DNA of 64,000 nt, taken from contig JASWHV010000013.1 of the NCBI GenBank assembly GCA_030760725.1, positions 39,342,699 through 39,406,698 of the forward strand. Direction: 5' to 3'. The DNA is from Neostapfia colusana (Eukaryota; Streptophyta; Magnoliopsida; Poales; Poaceae). Below the pieces are notes generated by a model that made no database searches, was not told the origin of the DNA, and worked only from the letters and a program-made list of their open reading frames with translations. This document shows, piece by piece, positions 11,748 through 23,800 of this stretch; position 1 is the stretch's first letter; each line of letters opens with the position of its first letter. The position numbers and the translations under genes are program-made.

Positions 11748-14700
11748 TGACACGACCCCATTGGTCCTGTCGAGCCAGGATCACGCTGAGGGGTGCTGCG
11801 TTGCACAGCACCGTATAACACACGTCAAAGGTGCAAAGCGGAAGCGGAAGTTTTATTACATAAACAAGTTTATGAACATGTTTACATCAAAATAAGTTCA
11901 GTCTACACTCGCGGGCGTAGACTAAGCATCAAGTGCACGTTCAGCCCTCGAACGTGTCCTTGCTAGCACACACGCACACTAACTCTGCGGCGTGCACGAC
12001 TCCCACTCGACGGGGTTCCCCTCCTGGGGTTCTGTCTCCTCTTCGGGAGTCCCTTCCTCATAGAACCCTGCAAAAGCTTCAAACACAAGCAGTGAGCACA
12101 AAGGCTCAGCAAGTCTGACCCGTCTCACCTAAACATGGAACTTCTACATGAGGGTAATGGGTTGCATGAGGTAAAAATCATTTGCAAGGACTCGCCTAAT
12201 TAGTAGAACCTTACTTTCAAGTTTTAGCAGCAGGTTGTGGAGAACCTTACGCTAAGGCACATGAGAGAGCCGCAATCAAACAAGAAACGCATTTCTCTCA
12301 TGTACTTTGCCCAAAGTTGAAAAGAACTTTAATTAGCTCTAAGCTACAGCATATTATTAACAATCAATGTCCAGCTTTCAATCAGCAACATTTTAACATG
12401 TAACTAGCCTGTTCTTTCTACGTCACGGTACAGTGAACAAGTGGTACTCACTGACCACGAGGGACGGCGATTATAATCGATTTACACCTGCAGGGTTACC
12501 CGAACAACCCGTCACGTACGCCCGTACTCGATGTTGCCTACAATAACCATCACGGACGCCGTACGCGACTACCTTTCACCCGTTAGCCAAATATTGAACC
12601 GGTCCCATCGTCCCGAGCAAGAGGTCTCTGCACGTGCATCTCCGTGCCGCCAGCCGATTTACACCTCGAGCTCTCAACCTACCCTCTGAACGACGGGCAA
12701 TGCCTCAATACCCAGCTACCCGAGTTACATCAGTTTCCCGGTTCCCATATAGCCGGTAGGTCTTCGGTACTGTTCTAGCTTGTTCAACAGGCCCGCACAC
12801 GGCTCGGTCCTCAATCGACACAAGCGGAGCTACAGAACACAGGCCCCAAAGTCCTGCTGCCCTTACTCTCCGCTCGGTCTCATTTTCTTGCCATGTGTAT
12901 CATGTGCTATCTCTACCCGAGCAATGTGCCTCTAGCCTATTCTCGCGAGTCGTTCCAACTACTCGACTTGTACCGAATCCTACGCTATCCTAGCAATGCA
13001 GTAGCTAACGGGGTTTTCAATCCTAACCCCAACCCATGGTTTTCTTGGCTATGCAGTTGGGTTTCCAATCAAGACTTTAATGCAACGAACACTATTCAAA
13101 GATGTGCTGAAAACAATAAACATTTGTAAAAGGGTTAATGCAAACCGGAGCTTGCCTTGCTGCTCTTGGTCGTAGGCTAGCTGTTCCTCCGGAGTAACGA
13201 AGTCTAGGACTTCGGGTTCCTCCTCGACCTTAGCGACTACATGATAGAAACAATACATGTATTAATTTAATGCATTTGTATTAAGTTTGAAGTTGTGAAG
13301 TCTATAACCTTTGCTAGATAGACCTAATGACTGTGAAACTTTTACTGTGGCTTGGTTACAACCTAAACAGAGACCTGGTCAAGTTTTAGTTGCAGCAAAG
13401 CTCATTTGAGCCCTCCACAAATAATTATGTCCTTGATCTTAATTGGAACTCTTAGGGTGTTCTAGGAATTTTCATGAAACAAACTATGACTTTCTGAAAA
13501 CTAGATTTTCAGAGGGTTCTAATGGAGTTGGTCTCACTTAATTTGGAAGTCTCTAACTAAAGATATGAGCTAAACAATTTCAGAGAAAATTCTGAAAATG
13601 TTTCTGAACATTTTCTATTTTCTCTGGAACAGTTTCACTAATCACACCATTAGGTGGATTAAATGAGCTTAAATGGATCTGAAATTTTTATGGTAGTTCA
13701 AGGATATTTTGGTGAACATCTCAGCAAAATTTCAGGATTTTCCTCCAAAGGATTCTCCAGTTAAAATTCCTAACAGTTTAAACTTTGAGGAATTAATTCT
13801 GGAGAAATAAGGAATTTCATGAAGTGAAACTTGATTTTCTGGAAAGTACTCAGAGAGATGAATCCAGCAAAATTTGGTTCACTCAATTTGGAGCTTTCTA
13901 GCCAAAGTTATAAAGATTTGAAGTTTGAAGGAAATTTGAAAATCGGGGAAAAGTTTAAACTCGCGCGTGGGCCCAGGGGACACGCGTCGCACGCCTAGGC
14001 GATGGCACATCGCGGCCCACAAGGATTTTGCGCGCCAGCACACCCGATCCTGGCCGCAGCCGGATCCCGCTTCAAAATATCGGCCGCTGACAGCTGGGGT
14101 CCACCCCCTTCTTCAACCTCGCGACACCCGCGCCCCGCCGCCGAGGGATCTCGCCGGAGAGCTCGCCGCCGGCTGCTGTACAGCTCCAAACTTCTCGATT
14201 CTGGCCGCCCCTGCCTACTTTTACTCGGGGAACAGGATTCTAGGGTTAGCTGCTCATGACAATGGCCGGAGCATGGTCGGCGACGAGCCGCCACCTCAGA
14301 ACGATTTCGGCCATGTCGGCTGACTACCCTAGCACCTCAGCTACTTGGGAAATCGGTCGGGGAGCATCAGTGGACCTCAGAGAAGGTCGACATGAGCTCG
14401 AGGCAGCTCGGGGAAGGCCCGAAATAGGTCTTCACCGTGCGCCCGATGCCGCCCGTGCGTTCCGCCAGTAGTAGACCTCAAATTACGCCGGGCACAAAGG
14501 TTCCCCGGCCCAGAGTTATGAAGGCAACTTGTGCGTTACCGTGTCTAGCTCGTGTGAGAGCGGCTTGAGGCCTTCTAATCCTTTCTAGAGCACGAATTAA
14601 ACAGAATCATACCCGAAGGTCGTTCTGCACACATAAATGGGAAAAGTGGAAATTCGCCGCCCGGTGAGCAACCACTCGAGCTGTGGCTCGGGGATGAGCA

Positions 14701-15785
14701 GCACCGGTCACCCGCGCGTCCAAGGGTACCTTGGCTCGGGCGTGACAACGCCCTGGTTGGGCTGTCCACGAGAGCCCGAGGTGCGGCGGTTCCAAGTCCC
14801 GAATTTGACCTTTCGGCACAGCCGATATCACTCGGTTTCAACCGAATTCTAGCCACGGGGAGGATGGAGGAAGGTCTCTAGTACCTTGCTGGGGCTTTGG
14901 AGTGGAAGGAGGGAGCTGCGATCGGCGTTCTCCGATCAAGTCCGAGCTGCGGAAGTTTTCGGCCGGCGCTGAGTTCTTGCGGGGAAGAACAGTGGTGCCT
15001 CGGCCGAGGAGGGGGCAGGCGCCTTAAGAAGGCTCTGCACCGCCTCATGCCCGCGCGTGGGCAAGCAGCTGGTGGCACGGCGGCTGGCCTCGGTGGCGAT
15101 CACCGCTGCGGCTCGGCGACCCGAGTGAGAAAGTCTCAGTCGGTTTGATATGAGCAGTGGCTGACATGTGGGTCCCACCTCCAGTTTTAACCTCTAAAAT
15201 TTACTCCTAATCACTGTTGTAAACAGTGAACCCCATACTACCCTTGGCAATTCAAATTATTCACCCATGAGCCATTTGAATTGATCAAAGTTCAAATGAG
15301 GTTTGGTTTGAATGAATTTCAGCACAAGTTCAGTTTGAAATTCAAATAAAGTTTGAATTTCTCCCACTTAGCTCATGTCAAGATCAACTCCAAATGGAGT
15401 GAAAATTGGTTTGTGAGCTCACAAAAATGTGCTGAGTAAGAATATGCCCCCCACTTTTAAATTCATTGGATAAAAACAGTTTGAATTTGAATATGGTTTC
15501 AAACTGCCCTCTTCCTAACTATACCCAAAATGACCTCAAAAAGGTTTTGAATTTGGGTGAAACTTGGCATGGACATCCTTAGTAAAGTGTAGGAGTTTTC
15601 ATATGTCCAGCCCATCCATATCACATGTGGGAAATACCACTCTTGCAATGTGTAAGTTTGTTCCCTAATGAGCATGTTGATAATTGTTACTTGCTCTTCA
15701 TTTGTGTTCATCATTCTTCCTCAAATGAGGTGTGTGGTGTGGTGATGAACACTGCAAATGTGTGTCAAAAACTGAGGCCCTTACA
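11748..15785 (-). repeat. 5' LTR of element B (4038 bp)
   Basis: Paired with 636-4406. It keeps two segments absent from the 3' LTR: 14052-14081 (30 bp) and 14764-15000 (237 bp). Their lengths sum exactly to the 267-bp size difference. Left border TGACACG, right border CTTACA, then GCACC. The promoter should lie in the right half, but I could not identify a convincing TATA box. Confidence 0.95.
13151..13236 (-). other. Glu/Gln-codon-rich segment in LTR (exon-like), B 5' LTR
   Basis: Preceded by TAG at 13239-13237 and ending AAG before GCAAGC. Open frame VEEEPEVL...DQEQQ. Same layout as in A and C/E LTRs despite otherwise different LTR sequence. Confidence 0.45.
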
Positions 15786-15790
15786 GCACC
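15786..15790. repeat. Target-site duplication of element B, right copy (GCACC)
   Basis: Matches 631-635 and restores the A1 gag frame when one copy and element B are removed. Confidence 0.95.
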
Positions 15791-16140
15791 CTCTCGTACC
15801 CTTGGCACTGTATGATCCTCATCTTGCTCTCAATGGTCTTAAGACAATCATCTGCCTTCAGAGGTTCAGCAGCACTTGCAAACTTTGGAGGTTGAGTTCC
15901 TAGAAACTCACTCAACCTTGGTTGGCGTGGTGCAGCTTGTGGAGGTGGAACTTGATGCAAGTTGGCCACCACTTGAGTCAAGTTCTGGATGAGCTGATTT
16001 TGATTCTCCAGCATTTGGTGGAGGGGATCAACTCCTTCACGGCGACCACCCCTGTCCTGGCCTCCAGAAAGATGAGGGTTGCAGGCCTCATCATTGTTCT
16101 TGGCGGGGTTGGCAGCACGACCTTTTCCTCTTCCGGCCAT
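15786..16140 (-). CDS. gag: gag of element A1, N-terminal part
   Basis: Starts MAGRGKGR at ATG 16140, directly after CCAG on the minus strand, and runs open to the B insertion. It carries the conserved capsid entry motifs LSEFLGTQPPKFASAAEPL and IESKMRIIQCQGYERVL. The downstream gene part is at 635-1. It lies 304 bp downstream of the ORF0 stop. Disrupted by insertion rather than by mutation: no stop is visible in either piece. Confidence 0.88.
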
Positions 16141-16444
16141 CTGGCATGATCAACCAATGTTAATTTAAAAGCATTTAGTATCATCTTACTACTTTCATTT
16201 GTTTGTACTTTGAAGTGTTGAGGCTTTGTTATACTTTTCTGAGGGTTCATATCTCACACCAAAAATAAATGCAATGTTATTTCATGTGGGTTCACACACC
16301 AAAGCAAAACAATCTGAAGACGAGGCTGTGGACAATTGCTCATGGCTTCCACAACTCACGTCACACACCAAGCATTAACACACCATTAACTAAGGTAACG
16401 ACTCGACTATTCGACATCTTGCTAACTAAGGGAAGGACTCTACA

Positions 16445-17224
16445 CTACTCGTTTTCTTGAGCTGGCTCCTCGGGATCTTCCTCATCATTTTGGCTGCCTT
16501 CTGACTCTGCTTTGGGTGGGGAGGCTGCAGGTGGAGAAGTGCGACGACGCCTGATCGCTCGGCGATCCGGGGAGTCAGGAGTCCATGTATCATTCACGGT
16601 GACACACAGTTCATTCCCATCTCCTCTTTCTCTCGCCCTCAAGCAGGCTCGAAGCAACGCCTCGGTTTCCTTTAGGGTGTCACGAACATCCTGAAGCTCC
16701 TGCTGACCCTCCTGCAGTCGAGTGCTGAGTATAGCAGCATCCTCCAAGCACAAGTCCATGTGCTCATGGGAAGTCCCTTGCTGCACCGGCGGGTACTTGT
16801 ACTCCGTGGTACCACTCTCACGCTGGAGGACATACATGTACTCAGTCCTGTCCAGGTGTCGACGATAGATGTGACTCTGGCAGGTGATGGCCTCCCAGGT
16901 GACATCCTTCTCCGCATCGACCTGTGTCGCTCTACAGTCTGGAGAGCGGTGGATCTTAAGCAGCTGATTTTCGTGTATAATCCTCATCTCTGAACTCCAT
17001 TCTTCCCTCTTCTCACGGATAGTCCTGGTGGAGTTATAGTGGATGATTAGCTTGCTCGTATTGCCGGCGGCTTCGAGCATACGTCGAAGACGGCGCAACA
17101 AGCCTCCTACTGCCAATCTGTAGGAAAGGTACGTCACCGGACGGCTCTCCTCTCTTTCAGCAAGGGCAACTACGGGAACTCTCCCTCCTGTGGACTTGCG
17201 AGCGGTGCGAATCATGCGAACCAT
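16445..17224 (-). CDS. ORF0 of element A1 (259 residues, intact)
   Basis: Begins MVRMIRTARK at ATG 17224, preceded on the minus strand by TTTTTGTTTTAG, a strong 3' splice-site match. No known domain recognised. Visible parts: basic N-terminus; a middle with LLRRLRRMLEAAG and TWEAITCQSHIYRRHLDRTE; a long helical region at about 155-200 (STRLQEGQQELQDVRDTLKE); an arginine cluster at about 221-228 (RRAIRRRR); a Pro/Ser linker; and an acidic tail ending EEPAQENE. It is the only unbroken family-A ORF0 here: A3 has a stop at codon 13 and A2 has lost the N-terminal two thirds. Role unknown; the basic-helical-acidic layout resembles ORF0 of element B. Confidence 0.8.
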   Translation of the reverse strand: MVRMIRTARKSTGGRVPVVALAEREESRPVTYLSYRLAVGGLLRRLRRMLEAAGNTSKLIIHYNSTRTIREKREEWSSEMRIIHENQLLKIHRSPDCRATQVDAEKDVTWEAITCQSHIYRRHLDRTEYMYVLQRESGTTEYKYPPVQQGTSHEHMDLCLEDAAILSTRLQEGQQELQDVRDTLKETEALLRACLRARERGDGNELCVTVNDTWTPDSPDRRAIRRRRTSPPAASPPKAESEGSQNDEEDPEEPAQENE

Positions 17225-17425
17225 CTAAAACAAAAAGCATTTAAACTTAGGTTAGATAAACTTTTTAAACAAAAATCCTATTTTGAATGAAAATTGGGGG
17301 TAAGATGAAGAAAGTGACTCATCAAATAACACTTTTCAACACACACCTTGTAAAAATAGTTTTTAAGAAAATAAGGCTCTTAAATGCGTCCATTTCTACC
17401 TAGGTCCACGTTCCTACGGGCAACC

Positions 17426-17440
17426 TTGGCTCTGATACCA
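17426..17440 (-). other. Primer binding site of element A1
   Basis: Minus strand TGGTATCAGAGCCAA, four bases after the LTR. Exact initiator Met-tRNA type. It is followed by a block shared with element E that ends in CTAGGTAG (17403-17396). Confidence 0.92.
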
Positions 17441-17787
17441 CCTCTGTCACACCCGGTTTTTCCGAAGAACAACCAAGTGAATATCACATGTATGCCAGGA
17501 TCATTTTCTCATACATGTGATGACAAATAGTGAAGCATCATTTATTACAAGCCAGGTGTCGAATATAAATAAGTCTTACATAGCAAATGTCTCGATGGAC
17601 AATAATAAGTTCATCACAAGTAAATAAACTAGCAGCGGAATATTATTCTTGAGGGCTCCATCACAGGCGTTGCCCGGGGGTCTCCATGAACCTAGAAACC
17701 TTCTTCGGGTCCAAAGTCTTGGTCATTATACACCACCTCATTATCTTGACCTGAGCAGCAATATAAACCAACAAAATATGCAAGGTT

Positions 17788-18155
17788 GAGTACTGATGGT
17801 TCTCAGCAAGTGTGGGAAAGTTATGTCATGCATGGCTAGAACAAGGAGAGGTTGAACTCATGGTTAAAGCACTATGCAATTAATACCTATCACCTTAGCT
17901 TATTAAGCACCTACATTACTACACAGGTGAAATGGTCCCAATCTCCCATCCCATCATCATAACCAAATAACCATAACATCATTTTCAATGTTAAGCTCCC
18001 CGCTTAACATCCAAAACTTCCAAAACCATCAATCCTCTAATCATGAATAAGTCCAAGCCGCTCTTGACCGTGAGCACGGCTGTCATGACAGTTTTGACTC
18101 TGCAGAGTTTGTACCACTGTACCCACATATAGTGATTTCATCCCCCGTTGCTGGG
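17788..18155 (-). other. Palindrome/hairpin block in A1 LTR
   Basis: GAGTAC-N5 stem at 17788-17804 with one mismatched base; palindrome CTGTCATGACAG at 18080-18091; ACTCTGCAGAGT at 18097-18108; CCCA-GCAA-CGGG at 18144-18155 (minus strand, one mismatched pair). Counterparts occur in six other LTRs. Confidence 0.6.
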
Positions 18156-18841
18156 TGGACTAAAAGAACCTCCATTATGCCAGTGGCTACGAACCACATT
18201 CACACTTCCCAGGTGTGTAGCCAGGAGATCACTACGAAGCCTTTACAAAGGGATTCCCGACGAGCGTGGGCCCACTGAGGTTTCACCCCTAACAGCATAC
18301 AAGAGACTCCAACCCCACTGCAGTGGCCCCTTCTTGAGCCTTGCGGTTCATATGGTAGTCCAGCTGACACCCACTCCCCGCACCATCCAACACACCCATA
18401 CTACGCCGGGGATACACCTAATTAATTGGCCAAGCTGCCCCATCTCAGCATGTGGTTGGCACTGTAAAGCCAGGTTACATGCTCCATGAACCGGTCCTTA
18501 GGATCCAGGCAAGTACTAAACACAAACCCGAGTCTCGTGCACCCAGCACACAACCAAAACATCCAACTTGCCTTGATCCCTACCTCTACATAACTCACAA
18601 TATTTCATTCAAGAGTATGGTAAAATAAACTGATGATCTCATATCCCAAATATCCCATTCTAAGCATGGCTAAGCATATGCATAATAATAAATGACATGA
18701 TAAAATAAATCCCAACCCAAGCTACAAGGAAACAAGGTAATGCAATTGTAGGGAAACTTCGTAGCATGGGTTTCATATCTAACTTGACAATGCAATAATT
18801 CTATCTAAACATCCTAGTATAGGATCAAAGTGGTCAAGGAC

Positions 18842-18920
18842 ACTTGCCTCCTTACTGCTGCTCTTGGAATGGGTAGTCCTGATCTTGGAAAGGAAGAACT
18901 TGCTCTGGAGCAGGTTCTAC
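18842..18920 (-). other. Glu/Gln-codon-rich exon-like segment, A1 LTR
   Basis: Preceded by GATGTAG and followed by GCAAGTG. Reads VEPAPEQVLPFQDQDYPFQ then EQQ and a TAA. Confidence 0.45.
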
Positions 18921-20198
18921 ATCATACCATCACACATAGCAAAAGAAAAACAACAATCCATAAGACATAGTTCACACTTCCACTTCATACAAACCACACA
19001 TTCACATTTATGAAAGTCATTCACAATTATATGTGTTGTGGTTACTCTATATGTGTTGATTTGTGGCTTACATGCACTTTTAATCATGTGTATATGATTC
19101 CTACTTTAGTATTCACATTTATGCTTGCATACTTTATATATGAGTTTCCAATTTAAATAAATTCCTTGTATTTAAGTACTACACCTTTTAGCTACCAAGT
19201 ATGCATAAAAGGTATTTTCCTACTCCATATGTGTCTTCAGAATTTCTACCAACCCTAAACTGAATTTTTTGGATTTTAGAAACTTCATTTATCATTTACT
19301 AGTTGCTATATTTTCAGATTTATTTCCTATGCCTAAATATGAACTTTATTATGAAAATAACAAGACACATCATCTAAACAGAATAGGTTCTGATCTAAAA
19401 TATTTACTAATATATTTTTGACCTTTTCCTCTGATGTAAACTATTTTACATTTATTTTCCTAATTTTCAGAACAATTCTTCACTTAAAAATGTGTCCCTA
19501 TAACTAATAAATGTGAATAATAAATTAAACAGATTCATTTCAGCCCAAAATATATTTTTATCTCACTCCAAAGTTTTCTAAGTACTGAGAAAGTTTTTAA
19601 TTTAATTTTGACAATATGTTTGTCCCACTTTTTAAATTTTAACTACTAGTTACATATTCAATTTCCTAAATTAAATATCAAACAGGGTTAAAAAGGTAAA
19701 CTCACCCCTCTACAGGGTCTATAATATTATTTTAACAATTTTCAGGGGTCTAGCTACTCATAACAGAGGGGTTTTTCCTAATTTTTATTAAGTCCAAGGG
19801 CTAAAACTGATTTTTAAATGAATTTACATGATTTTCTGAAGTTCCAGGGGCTAGATCAGAAGTTTCCGGGGCTAGCTCTTATTTCCTGAGAACCCCAGGG
19901 GGTAGCACGTAAGATTTCCAGTCTTTATAACGCGGGGCTGACATGGACCGTCCGATTTAAAACAGACGGCTGAGATTATAACGTCGAACCGGTACGCGGG
20001 GATTTAAAGTCTACCGTGCGATTTAAAATAGACGGCGCACAAGCGGCCACGTCGCTCTGATCGAGCACGGGCGGCGCTGCCGGCGGCCCACGGCGGCGGG
20101 AAGCGGCGATCTCGCCGGAGACTTTCGGATCTTCGAGAATTCTTCCTATAACTGTGATCTTATGGCATAGATCGGTGGAGGGGAGGTCGGGGATCTCA

Positions 20199-20477
20199 CC
20201 TCGGTGGTTTTCTTGAGCTCGGAGGTCCTGGAAGGTGATCCGCGACGAGGTCCGAAGTGAATTCATGGCGAGGCTCGTCGGCGCTGTGTTTACACCGCAA
20301 GTCACCGAGTTTTCTGCACCTGCATGGTTCCCCGGAGGCGGTGGATCAAGACCAGCGAGTTAGATCGGAATTTCCGAGCGTAGATCGGCCAGAATTTGCA
20401 AGAGAAGGCTCGGGTTCTCACTGGAGGAAAAACAGCAGATCGCGTGGGAAAAACAGAACGAGGCCGGGGTTTTTATA
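20199..20477 (-). promoter_or_regulatory. TATA box and downstream splice-donor-like site, A1 LTR
   Basis: TATAAAA at 20477-20471 on the minus strand lies about 400 bp inside the LTR, as expected for a Pol II LTR promoter. About 275 bp downstream is GAG then GTGAGA (junction 20200/20199), a near-consensus 5' splice site. Confidence 0.6.
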
Positions 20478-20881
20478 GACGGGGGAGGGCGGCGAGGTGG
20501 TTTAGATCGAGTTTGTGTCGCCCCCGAACGAAATTCGGCTGGGATACGCGATAATTCCCGATCGGTTTCAATTCGGGGTAGAGAGTCCGGCGCGGGCGCG
20601 AGGTAGAAGAAGGGCTGGCGGGCCCCGCCTGTCAGTGGGAGGAAAGAGCGCGCGCGGCTGCGGGCTGGCGCGGTTGCTGGGTGGGCCGGCTGGTGGGTTT
20701 CGGCCCACTGGCCGGTTTTTTTCTGTTTTCCTTTTTCTTTTTCTATTTATTTTCTGTTTTGAGTTTAATTTGAATTCCAGTTTGAATTTGAATTTTTGCA
20801 AAACATGCAACACGTCCAAAAATTTTTAAATTCCCCTCTTAACATGATTTAGGGTCTTAACAAGATTTTTGGGGTGTTACA

Positions 20882-23800
20882 CCGTTGCACTAGCACCTCG
20901 TGTGCCCATGCCTCCTGTGCCCCGACCTAACATGGGCGCTCTTGTTCAAAACCCCCGCCCCAACGTACCTGCTGCCATAGGCAACAGGGAATGCTTTGCA
21001 TGCGGGGAAACAGGACACTTCGCGAACCAGTACCCGAGGAGAGGCCCTGGACAGCAAGGCAACGTGCCCAAATAGAACCCGCGACCGAACGGAGGGTACA
21101 ATCAAGGAAAACGGGGACAGCAGAACTATGCTCGCGGCAACATGAACCATGTCTCTGCTGAGGAAGCACAACAGGCTGAGGACGTCGTAATTGGTATGTT
21201 CCTTGCCAACTCCAACCCTGCCACCATCTTATTTGATTCTGGAGCATCACATTCCTTCATATCATCCAAGTATGTTGCCAAGCATAATCTACCCATATCC
21301 CACTTAAAATGTGCTATGTTAGTTAATTCTCCCGGAGGAGAAATGAGGACTAATATAGTGTGTCCCAAAGTAAGCCTTAAAATAAGGGGGGTAGACTTCC
21401 TTGCCAATCTTATTGTCTTGGATTCCCAAGGGATTGACGTAATACTCGGGATGGACTGGTTAAGCAAGCACGATGGGGTAATCCAATGTGCTGAATGGAG
21501 CGTGCAGTTAACAAATGAGCACGGCATCCGTGTCGAGTTTGAGTCAGCCCAACAAACCACTGAGAAGGCAATCTTGAACCACGTCAAAGGAGCAACATTG
21601 GACAGCATTCCAGTGGTTCAAGGATTCTTGGACGTGTTTCCAGAGGAGCTTCTAGTTATGCCACCTGATCGAGACATTGAGTTTGCCATTGATTTGGTAC
21701 ACGGAACTGCACCCATAGCAAAGAGACCCTATAGGATGCCTGTCAATGAACTAGTAGAACTCAAGAAGCAAATTCAGGAGTAGTTGGAGAAGGGTTGTAT
21801 ACGTCCAAGCTCGTCACCATGGGGAGCTCCTATGCTCTTCGTACACAAGAAGGATGGAACCCAAAGGATGTGCATGGATTATAGGTCTCTCAACGAGGTG
21901 ACAATCAAGAACAAATACCTTCTGCCCCGTATAGAGGACCTATTCGACCAAATGAAAGGAGCCCGAGTGTTCTCTAATATTGATCTTCGGTCGGGATACT
22001 TCCAGCTGAAGATTAAGCCCTCCGATATACCCAAGACTGCTTTTCGAACATGGTATGGTTCGTATGAATATACCGTCATGTCTTTTGGGTTAACAAATGC
22101 ACCCGCATACTTCATGTACCTCATGAACAAGGTTTTCATGGAGTACATGGATAAGTTCGTCGTGGTTTTCATCGACGACATTATGGTGTATTCAAAAAGT
22201 GAGGAGGAGCATGAAGAACATTTGAAATTGACCTTGCAGAAAATGCGTGAGCATCAATTGTATGCCAAGCTTAACAAGTGTCAATTTTGGCTAAAGGAAA
22301 TATCGTTCCTAGGCCACATTATCTCTGAAGAAGGGGTATTTGTTATCCCGGAAAAGTGAGAGATGTTCTGAAGTGGGACCAACCGCAAAACGTGAGGGAT
22401 ATTCGGAGTTTTCTTGGGGTGGCTGGATACTACCGACGTTTCATTAAGGACTTCTCTAAGATAGCAAAACCTATGACGGAGTTGCTAACGAAGGGAAAAA
22501 CCTTTCAATGGACACCAGCATGCCAAGGAAGTTTTGAAGAACTCAAGAAAAGGCTAACCACAGCGCCGGTTTTGGTATTGCCGGACGTAAGCAAGAGCTT
22601 TGACATATATTGTGATGGATCCAGACAGGGGCTCGGATGTGTGCTCATGCAAGAAGGACAAGTGGTAGCCTATGCCTCACGACAATGAAAGAAGCACGAG
22701 CTTAATTATCCTGCACATGACTTGGAGCTAGCAGCAGTAGTGCATGCATTGAAGATTTGGAGACATTATATCCTTGGTCATCGATGTGAGATCTATACGG
22801 ATCATAAAAGCCTCAAGTACATATTTACACAAACAGACTTGAATTTGAGGCAACGTCGATGGTTGGAACTCATCAAGGATTACGATGTTGGAATCAACTA
22901 CCACCCTGGGAAGGCCAATGTAGTAGCTGATGCATTGAGCCGGAAGGGAGCATGTCACCACCTCAGGGTTTGGGAGCTACCACCCGAACTACGTAAGGAG
23001 TTCGAACGGTTACACCTCGGATTCTTGAACAGCATGGAAATGATGGAGATCCACTCTTCATTGGAGCAAGAGATAAGAGATGACCAAGCAACGGATGAGG
23101 AGATCAAGGAAACGATCCGACAAGGAATAGAGAAGGATTTCAAAGAAGATGAGAAGGGTACGCTTTGGCTAGGAAAAAGGATTTGTGTGCCTAACGTGAA
23201 GCACCTCCGTGACATGATATTAAAAGAGGCACATGATTCACCCTATTCCATACATCCCGGAAGTACCAAAATGTACAAGGACTTGAAGACTTGTTACTGG
23301 TGGGATGGTATGAAAAGGGATATAGCCGAATATGTTGCCCTATGCGACACATGCCAACGGGTGAAGGCCAAACATCAAAGACCCGCTGGATTGTTGCAAC
23401 CTTTGAAGGTACCAGAGTTGAAGTGGGAGGACATCAGTATGGATTTCATCGTCGGATTGCCACGTACTCAGTCGGGTTACGACTCCATCTGGGTTATCAT
23501 GGACCGATTGACGAAAACAGCCCATTTTCTCCCTATAAGGACCAAGTACAACATTGCACAATTAGCCGAGTTGTACATGGAGCAGATCGTGTGCCGTCAT
23601 GGAGTCCCGAGGAGGATAGTCTCAGATTGAGGTTCTCAGTTTACCTCTAGATTCTAGAGGAAGCTGCAGAAAGCTATGGGTACACGACTTGATTTTAGCT
23701 CCGCCTACCACCCACAAACCGATGGACAAACCGAAAGGACAAACCAAATTTTGGAGGACATGTTGAGAGCTTGCGCCTTGAAACGTGGGCGTAGTTGGGA

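Larger units (their letters stand above)
636..15785 (-). mobile_element. Complete Ty3/gypsy chromovirus (Tekay/Del-like), element B
   Basis: Full-length 15,150-bp element on the minus strand. 5' LTR 11748-15785, primer site 11731-11744, long leader, ORF0 10249-9305, gag-pol 9032-4476, polypurine tract 4424-4407, 3' LTR 4406-636. It is flanked by GCACC on both sides. It inserted into gag of A1 and is the innermost, hence youngest, insertion on the left side. By eye the first 1.1 kb of the two LTRs differ at about eight positions, seven of them transitions. One in-frame stop interrupts gag-pol; the rest of the coding sequence is open. Confidence 0.95.
1..20881 (-). mobile_element. Ty3/gypsy element A1 (family A), left-truncated by window edge, hosts B
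   Basis: Read on the minus strand: 5' LTR 17445-20881, primer site 17426-17440, ORF0 17224-16445, gag start 16140, then interruption by element B (636-15785), then gag again from 635 to 1, where the window ends. The two gag pieces join exactly across the GCACC duplication (15786-15790 and 631-635), and the uninterrupted gag of A2 and A3 shows the same joined reading. A1 itself sits in element C: C coding sequence resumes directly after the LTR end at 20881. The pol genes and 3' LTR lie outside the window. Confidence 0.92.
17445..20881 (-). repeat. 5' LTR of element A1 (3437 bp)
   Basis: Minus-strand LTR beginning TGTAACACCCC at 20881 and ending GGGTGTGACA at 17445, matching the A2 and A3 LTRs along the whole length. 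GC-rich promoter side (20000-20800), AT-rich centre (19000-19900), and a structured block at 17788-18155. The partner LTR is outside the window. Short ORFs inside it are not supported genes. Confidence 0.93.

Noticed and set aside
17750..18660. 113- and 159-codon ORFs in family A LTRs (18148-18489, 44392-44733, 56229-56708) with high mutual similarity
   Set aside because: They overlap the conserved hairpin block, are read antisense to the element's transcription direction, and the similarity follows from LTR identity; frame retention is not better than nucleotide identity as far as I can see.
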